This document shows positions 57,485 through 64,000 of a stretch of 64,000 nucleotides of DNA, piece after piece. The translations under genes were made by a program, and so were the position numbers. The stretch lies in contig NW_004955425.1 of the NCBI RefSeq assembly GCF_000276665.1, positions 19,391,000 to 19,454,999 on the forward strand. The letters run 5' to 3'. Every line of letters starts with the position of its first letter. The stretch's first letter is position 1. Under the pieces are notes generated by a model. It was not told the DNA's origin. It searched no databases and saw only the letters and a list, made by a program, of their open reading frames with translations. Origin of the DNA: Chinchilla lanigera (lineage: Eukaryota > Chordata > Mammalia > Rodentia > Chinchillidae).

Positions 57485-58560
57485 GAAATGCTAATGAAAA
57501 CAATGAGTTATTACTATGCATGTATTAGAATGGCCAAAATCCAAACAATGGTAATACTAGATTTGCAAGACTGTGGAGAAATAGGAGCGCTCACTCATTG
57601 CTTGGAATGCAAAATAGTACAGACACTTTACAGGACAGTTTTGCAGTTTCTTATACAACTAAACATACCCTTACCACACAATTCAATAAACATATTCCTT
57701 GGAATTTATTCAGAGGACTTCACAACTATGCCTACACTAAAAGCTGCACCCAGATGTGTACAGTGGCTTTATTCATAATTGCCAGAACATGACAGCAACC
57801 AAAATGTCCATTAGTGGTGGAATAGCTCGACAAACTGAGCAGAGCCAAACAATGGAATATTTTTCAGTACTAATGGAAATGAGTTATCAAGTCAGGAAAA
57901 GACTTGGGGAAAAGTTGAATGCATCTTACTAAGGAAATAAGACAACAAGAAAAGGCTCCACACTGCGCATTTCCAACTATTAAGCACTCTGGAGAAGCAA
58001 ATCTGTCAATAAACAAAAAGATCAGGAGTTTCCAGTACAAAAGGAAGAAAGAGGGCTGAATAAGTGGAACACAGATGATTCTTAAGGTTGTAAAACTACT
58101 TCATATCCTGCTATAATTGTTTTGTTTTGTTCTTTTTGTTTGTTTGCTTCTTTGTTTATATTTTTGAGACAGGGTCTCACTCAGCTGTTCAGGCTGGGCT
58201 TGAACTCACTCTGTAGCCCAGGCTAGTCTTGAACTCTCAGTGATCCTCCTGCATCAGCCTCCCAAGTGCTGGGATTACAGACGTGCACCACCACATCCAG
58301 CCATGCTTTAATTGTTGATATACATCATTGTATTATCTGAACCCACAGCATTTACAAAACCAAGAGTGAATCCTAATGTACAGAGTGGACTCTGGGAAGT
58401 AATGTGCCAGTGTGTGTCCCTCCCTTGTAACAATTCACAGCACTGTGGGTGACGTTGATAACAGTGTGGTGAGGTGTGTGTGGGTACAGGGTGCATATGA
58501 GAAAATCTCTACTTTCTACTCAGTTTTGCTACAAATCTAAAGCTAATCTAAAAAAACAAA
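57485..58560 (+). mobile_element. L1MA/L1MB-type LINE 3' end, split by a B1
   Basis: Nearly colinear with the mammalian L1M 3' consensus: 'AATGGCCAAAATCCAAACAATGG', 'GCTTGGAATGCAAAATAGTACAGACACTTTACAGGACAGTTTTGCAGTTTCTTATAC', 'GCAACCAAAATGTCCATTAGTGG', 'CAATGGAATATTTTTCAGTAC'. After the B1 at 58121-58304 it continues 'ACCCACAGCATTTACAAAACCAAGAGTGAATCCTAATG' to an A-rich end. The 108-codon frame 57452-57778 is decayed L1-derived sequence, not an independent gene. Confidence 0.9.
58110..58315 (-). mobile_element. B1 SINE inside L1 3' UTR, minus strand
   Basis: Antisense B1 body at 58121-58304: T-rich tail, 'TTTTGAGACAGGGTCTCACTCAGCTGTTCAGGCTGGGCTTGAACTCACTCTGTAG' and 'CCCAGGCTAGTCTTGAACTCTCAGTGATCCTCCTGC...CCAAGTGCTGGGATTACAGACGTGCACCACCACATCC'. 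The doubled 'CAGGCT...TTGAACTC' shows the internal duplication of about 29 bp. The target duplication is GCTATAATTGT (58110-58120) / GCTTTAATTGT (58305-58315), 10 of 11. The host L1 resumes exactly after it. Confidence 0.95.
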
Positions 58561-59419
58561 AACAAAGTCTATTGAAAAATAAAAAAGATTATTCCCTAAC
58601 TGGATTGTCTCTTTGGGGTAGCAGACTCTAGCAAGAATAAGACATCTTCCTTGTTAGATTTGAGATGAGTCACACAGGCCAAATCATCACTGAGTAAGCT
58701 GTGTGACATAGGGGTGAGTGACTGAGAGAAAGGAATCAGGATGGCTATTGTGTTTTAGATTTGAGCAAGCTGACCACATGGTGCTACTCTGAACAGTGAC
58801 AGGAAAGACTGGGAAACCAGAGTTTTGATTGGTGATTTGGAAACAAAAATTTCCATTTTGGGCACATTTGGTTTGAAAAGGCCTTGGGTCCCAAAGTAGA
58901 GATGCACAGTATATCCATGTATGCATTAACACGGAGCATGAGGTTAAAAGCTCGGCAGGAGGTAAATATTAGAAAATCATGAACCTACATGTGCATCTGG
59001 TCCATATAACTAAATAACATCCCCTATGTCACTCAGAAGTAAGAGAATGAGGAACACAAGGAGAAAAAACAACAGAAAAGAGGATCTGCAGTATCCAAAG
59101 ATTTTAGTGTCGACTAAAGAACAATTATGCAAAAGGAGACTAAGAAAATCTTTAAAAGTGTGTGATGTCTGTCTACAATGGCAAAAGAGGGGAAGAACGA
59201 AGGTAACTGTTGACATTGCTAGGACGTAGGGTAGGACAGAGGCAAAGCAGTGGGCATTCAATTAGGAGCAAGGAGACCTCTGACAAGAACAATTTCAGTG
59301 GCATCGTGGGGAGAAACAAATGGGAAGTGCTTTGAAGAATGAACAGTATATGAGGCACTGGAGCTGATGCAGATAAACTAACCATCCAGAGGGTCATCGT
59401 AGGGAGAAGAACGATGAGA
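58561..59419. other. Unassigned non-coding sequence
   Basis: Frames on both strands (58687-58932, 59010-59261, 59026-59229, 59173-59397) overlap one another and have no recognisable features. Confidence 0.45.
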
Positions 59420-59560
59420 AGTTGTGACTAAGGAAAAATCCAAAGGAAGGCGATGGTTATTTTCTTTTTTGAGATGGGAGATATTGAAAAATGTTGCTAT
59501 TCTAGTACGAGAGGATGTTGATGGGAGGAAGCTGCCCCCGTGCAAGGGCAAAGAGAATCA
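59420..59560 (+). mobile_element. Possible distal L1M-type LINE 3' UTR relic
   Basis: 'TTCTTTTTTGAGATGGGAGATATTGAAAAATGTTGC...GATGTTGATGGGAGG' resembles the far part of the ancient L1M-type consensus ('TTTTTTAAGATGGGAGATA...GCTGATGGGAATG'). The 123-codon frame 59424-59795 starts inside it and has no known domain. Confidence 0.35.
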
Positions 59561-60574
59561 CTTGCAAAGGACAGAAGACATGAGTCTCCGAGCACAAGAA
59601 GAAGTGGGGAGAGGAAATAAGCTGTGCCTACAGCTCACCCGCCTCAGTTCTGACAGAGATCTCTGGCCAGTCTCCCAAACCCTTGTCCAAACTGTGCTGC
59701 AAGCTCTCCATAAAACCAGTCTTTCTTCCATGGACTTGTGGGTGAAACTATTGCCATGTGTCCAATCCAAAGCTGAGGGTTCAATTTGGGAATAGTTCAG
59801 GGAAATTATTTACCGAAATGGAACCAGTATTTGCTTGAGCTTTTCTTTTAAGGTTGCACATTTCAAGATGTTAGCATTGAATTCATCACCATGGGAACAA
59901 ATACATTTCACTTTCTCTTTCACATATTAAGTGAAATATGTCGTTTGAGTGATGTGGAAAGGGTTGTGAGAAATGGCAAGGAATTTGAGGTTAGGTGTTT
60001 CTTCAGAAGTCAGCCTAAGTTCATGATAGATGGGTCTAATCGTTCTAATACAGTATCTCTCACTATGGAAGCCCCAGCTCCCAGGAAGTCAAACTTTTAC
60101 AAAAGTATGTAAAACAGAATTTTGAAGGGTATTTTGATCACACTATCCATCATTTTAAATCATATTCTGAAAATCTTCAGACTTCTTCTTCCAGGCAAGG
60201 GTGATCAGTCAATATGTTTTCTCCTAAAAGAATCTAATGTCCCTCACAGGTTTCATACAGCTGCTTCTCACATTTTCCAAAATCTCCTTTGATTTCTTTT
60301 TTTTGTGGGGGTGTGGATTTTCAGGAAATCTGAGAGACAGAAAGAGATAGAAGGTGAGAATGGAAAAGAATTTTTTAAATCATACAATGTCACCAAATGT
60401 AGAATACAGTTCTATGTATACAAAACTTAGGCTAAGTTAGTATTGAATTATACAAAGAAGTGACCATTTAAATACCACCTCCAGGCTAGAAATTGTAAAT
60501 ACCTACTTGCTACAATTTTTCAAATCAAGGGAACAAAAGGCGCTGTAAGTCCAGAAAACACTGAACTGCATATC
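59561..60574. other. Unassigned non-coding sequence
   Basis: No RNA or repeat identified. A 73-codon frame at 59891-60112 is unremarkable. Confidence 0.45.
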
Positions 60575-60670
60575 TAGAGTCCTGTTTGGCTATTATGAAA
60601 CATAAGAGCTGTGTGAAAGTCACTTGTCTTCTCTGATCTATGCTTCTGTACCTTACATAATAATTGCTAA
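60575..60670 (+). mobile_element. MIR SINE, plus strand
   Basis: 'AGAGTCCTGTTTGGCTATTATGAAACATAAGAGCTGTGTGAAAGTCACTTGTCTTCTCTGATCTATGCTTCTGTACC' follows the MIR core 'GGCTCTGCCACTTACTAGCTGTGTGACCTTGGGCAAGTCACTTAACCTCTCTGTGCCTCAGTTTCC'. Confidence 0.65.
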
Positions 60671-63600
60671 ACTAAAAAATCAAATCGAAACCAAAATGTA
60701 CAAAATTAGTTAAAATTTTAAGACACTTATTTTTGAAACAAATATCCACAGTTCCTTAATATTTCTTAATTTAAAAGATGAGAAACTCTATTTAAGGAAG
60801 AAGAACAAATGTCATGAGTGCAATGGCAACTAAAATAGTGACTCAAATGACATGGAACTGCTTCTTAAATACTATATTTAATTGGAAACAATGTCAAAAT
60901 GCAAGGTGTTCTTCTGGGTTCATTATTTTGAGTCTTCTTCCTGTTTCCCAGTAAACTGAGAAAACAAACAATGATTTTTAAAATTAATTATAAGTGCAAT
61001 TTCACTCCTAGAAAACTACATTATAAATCATGTTGCTCTTTTAGAAACCATTCAAGGGTACCTTTATCTGTAAACCAATAGATGAAAACTCTAACACATT
61101 TATAGTACATCTGGTAACTTTTAAAAGCAGGGGCTTTATATTTGAAAGCACCATGAAGTAGAATTCAAAAGTGGCATTTTTCCTTCTAAACTTATTTAAA
61201 TGAGGAAACCCAATAAACACTTGAGACCAAAAATAGTGGCAGCCAGGGTTAAACTACAGCATTCATAATGCTAATAGCCTAACCATGACTGTATGTTTAA
61301 TGAAGATATTAAGCTTTCTCTGAGAACACTGCAACCTGAAATTCAAATAACTAATGTTTTAGGATAAGTGGGAAATATGATTAACTGATTTAAACACTAC
61401 TGAAAATGCAGTGTGAGTCCCTTTCAAGAGGAAGAACAAATATATTCTATAGACAAATGCCAAAATCAGAATTAGCACACAGTCAAGAAAGGAGGTAAGA
61501 GTACAGAGGTGACCGTTTTGAATAAATCGCTGTAAAGGTACCCACGGTGTGAATGAGGATAATTACTTGGCTCTCAACTCTGCTCACGTTTTATGTCTTC
61601 CAATTGAAAATCCCCCAAACTGCTGTGTTTAGTTGTCTTTTTGAGATGTTACTATGCATGGTAGCAGATGAATCTGCTTTTCTTTGAGTTTTAAAAGTGA
61701 TCTTAGTTCCCTAAACAAAGGCATTAAGTTTAGGTTAGAGGAGGTTGGACCCTTGAATCTTTGCTATAGTTTTCTATTGTAGAAAGTCATTGTAGACCTC
61801 TACAGAGAGATCAGAAAAAGCATCAGAAAATATTTTAAAATACAGAAAGTGATCAAGTTGTCCTGTCTTTCCACTGCTAGCACTGATTATACTTGGACAA
61901 AGAAGAGTGACTAGATAAACTATTAACAAGCGATTCTGGTGAGGAGGTATGTTTTAACAGGAATGGCTAATTTGTGCCATCTGGATTCTTTTTAAATGAT
62001 TCTAATAATTAAGTATAACTTCTTTAACAAACAGGAGATCACTCTTGAAAGGAATTCAATGAAATCAGTATTAAGCATGGATTGAGTACAAATCCTAGAA
62101 GACATGGCCAAGAGAATATCATAAGGAACAAAAGTTTAAAAAGAAAGCAACTCAGAGAATCATCAATAAGCACCACAGAGAAATAACCATAACCAATGTG
62201 CTTGAAAGGAATTTATATTTAAAACTACAAAATAATTACAAGGATTTGCACTTCTATCTACTAATAAGCATTTGATGATGACAAAGTCTAAGGAAAGCAA
62301 GATTTCTTAAATAAGGTTAGAAAACTAAGTTATTTCATCTAGGAAATCAATGAAAAAAATAAGGAAATCTAGTGCACTAGACTTCAATGCAAGCTGGCCT
62401 CTTTTGGAACTGAATGATAAATGTTCTTATTTATTTTGCTGTAAGATTCCATGTTATTCTCTGAATAGTCACAGCTCATTCAGACTAAATCCAACATGGC
62501 CCTTCTTCCAAAGGCTACCAGAGAAGTTTGGTGACTTTCTTGCTACAAGGGTACTATTTTTCACATCTAAACATTTTTTGTATCTAATGCTGTGGAAAAA
62601 GCCATAGGTGTTCAATATATGTATTTTTTTTGAAATGTCATGTAATTGTCATGATTGATACTACCTGCAAAATATTTTTGCAGAATAAATCATAACCAAA
62701 AGTTAATTTTACCTTAAAACATTCCTAGAATAACACACTAGATGTACAAATAAAATAAAATTCATAATCAGATGCTTGTTTTATCTATGAAATAATTAAA
62801 TGTCATCACATACTCTCAAAAAAGAGAACAAATTCATTTTTACACTTTTATTTTTTAGAAATAAGGAAGCTAAATTACAGAGATGATTAATCATTCAAAT
62901 AGGGTTATATAGGTAAAATAGTCAATAATAATAATAATGATAATAACAATACTAGTAATAGCTAAGAAAGATACTCACTTTCCTAAATGATCAAAACTAC
63001 CCAGAGTTTTATTTTCTGTGTTTCTTTAAGTTGTTCTGTCCTAGGTCTTCTTTCATTAGTCTTTATTCTATTTAACAACCTTCCTCCCATCTTCCTTCCC
63101 AACAAATATGGAAAAACGGTATACAGTGTGTGATTTAAACCTGCTTCTTCATTGACTTGATTAAAAAAATTTATCTGAAAGACCCATGAAAGAGTATACT
63201 GACATATAAAACAAGGATAACTTAATATACTGTAAACAAAAGTTTTTGTCACCAAAAGATTTAAAAACTTGGTAATCAAAATAAAACATTTCAATGTAGC
63301 AGCCAAATTATATGGTTATTAAAAACAGTTCTTTTTTTGTCCCTATATTTGTGTGGATTCATATTTTAATTAAGATACAATTATTTTCCTTACATTTATC
63401 ACTCTGATTCAGCTTTAGATTTTTTGGGCAGATTTTGAAGAGCACAATGCTCTCAACAAAGAAAGACAAGGGATTCAGCAGTTTTTCCTTTTTATATATA
63501 AATGAAACTAATTAACTGTGACATCAAATAAAAAAGTCTTGTTCCCTTTGAAGCAAGTCCTTGTCAATACTGTACTTACGTGTATAGAATAGGCTTTTAA

Positions 63601-64000
63601 TTTGCAAGAAGATTTGAAAATGATCAGAGCATTAGGTAAATATTGGAAAATTAAGAAAATCTTAGTAAAAGTAGTACCCTGAGCAGCTATATTTGTATAT
63701 AATAGCGCCATCTGTAACAGCTAGAGAGAAAAAAGTGAAAAAAGAAAAGAAAAGAACCTGTTTGGAAACATACCCTCTGTATTAGATTCAACCTCAATTC
63801 TATCCTGTACTTCTTTGGGGCTTAGAAGGTCTAGAATTAAATATGATCCCATCAAAGTGACCTCTGGTTCCTTTGGGTCTCAGAAGCACAGAAGCTATGC
63901 TCCAGTTCCCACAGTTTCTTGTGTGAGACAGAAAGAACAAACTGCGCCCTCATTTATTACAAACCAGCCATGTTACTCTGTATTGAAGACTGCAGGTATC
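60671..64000. other. Unassigned AT-rich non-coding sequence
   Basis: Holds an (AAT)n stretch at 62925-62960 and a weak antisense MIR near 62860-62910. Frames at 62350-62607, 62983-63306 and 63508-63711 show no recognisable protein features. I see no gene to the end of the window. Confidence 0.5.
62925..62960. repeat. (AAT)n trinucleotide tract, imperfect
   Basis: AATAATAATAATAATGATAATAA run with point interruptions. Confidence 0.9.

Noticed and set aside
57452..57778. 108-codon plus frame
   Set aside because: Falls in the 3' end of a decayed L1M element that continues into its 3' UTR.
59424..59795. 123-codon plus frame
   Set aside because: No recognisable family. An overlapping frame on the other strand (59558-59770) covers the same bases, and it starts in a possible LINE relic.

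Overview
This is a mammalian nuclear, non-coding window of 64 kb, most likely from a non-murine rodent. The main clue is its short interspersed repeats. There are many tRNA-derived ID-type SINEs, 7SL-derived B1 monomers with an internal duplication of about 29 bp, and B1-ID fused composites, a form I know from squirrel, dormouse, beaver and guinea-pig-type rodents. These sit on a background of old mammalian repeats (MIR, L2, MER5A-type hAT, MLT1/MaLR LTRs, L1M 3' ends). The exact genus is not resolved.

I found no protein-coding gene, exon chain, tRNA, snRNA or CpG island. The open reading frames are short (longest 156 codons), many lie inside or across identifiable repeats or simple repeats, and none shows a domain I recognise. 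The window reads as an intergenic desert or the inside of a large intron.

Layout: 1-960 is an L1 3' end with an internally repeated 3' UTR module. 1-19 kb is AT-rich sequence with MIR, L2, MER5A and ID copies, a MaLR LTR near 11.0-11.4 kb and a (CA)n microsatellite at 7.7 kb. 19.2-23.0 kb is the most layered part: a MaLR LTR piece is cut by an L1 3' end, which is cut by a 204-bp hAT element with recognisable 8-bp target duplications. This is followed by an antisense MaLR LTR and a MaLR LTR split by a 400-bp Tigger-like element. The left LTR/Tigger junction of that element is present again in inverted orientation about 640 bp upstream. 24.2-25.2 kb holds an MLT1 LTR and a solo ERV2-like LTR. 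25-49 kb is dispersed SINEs, LINE 3' ends and microsatellites, including a near-pristine ID at 28.1 kb. 49.3-49.9 kb has an ID SINE beside a solo ERV1-like LTR, both with target duplications. 53-58.6 kb has an LTR-like block, an MLT1 LTR and an L1 3' end carrying a B1. 58.6-64 kb is almost featureless AT-rich DNA with a MIR and weak LINE relics.

Repeat family names come from memory of consensus sequences, not from a database search. Element boundaries are approximate unless target-site duplications are stated.
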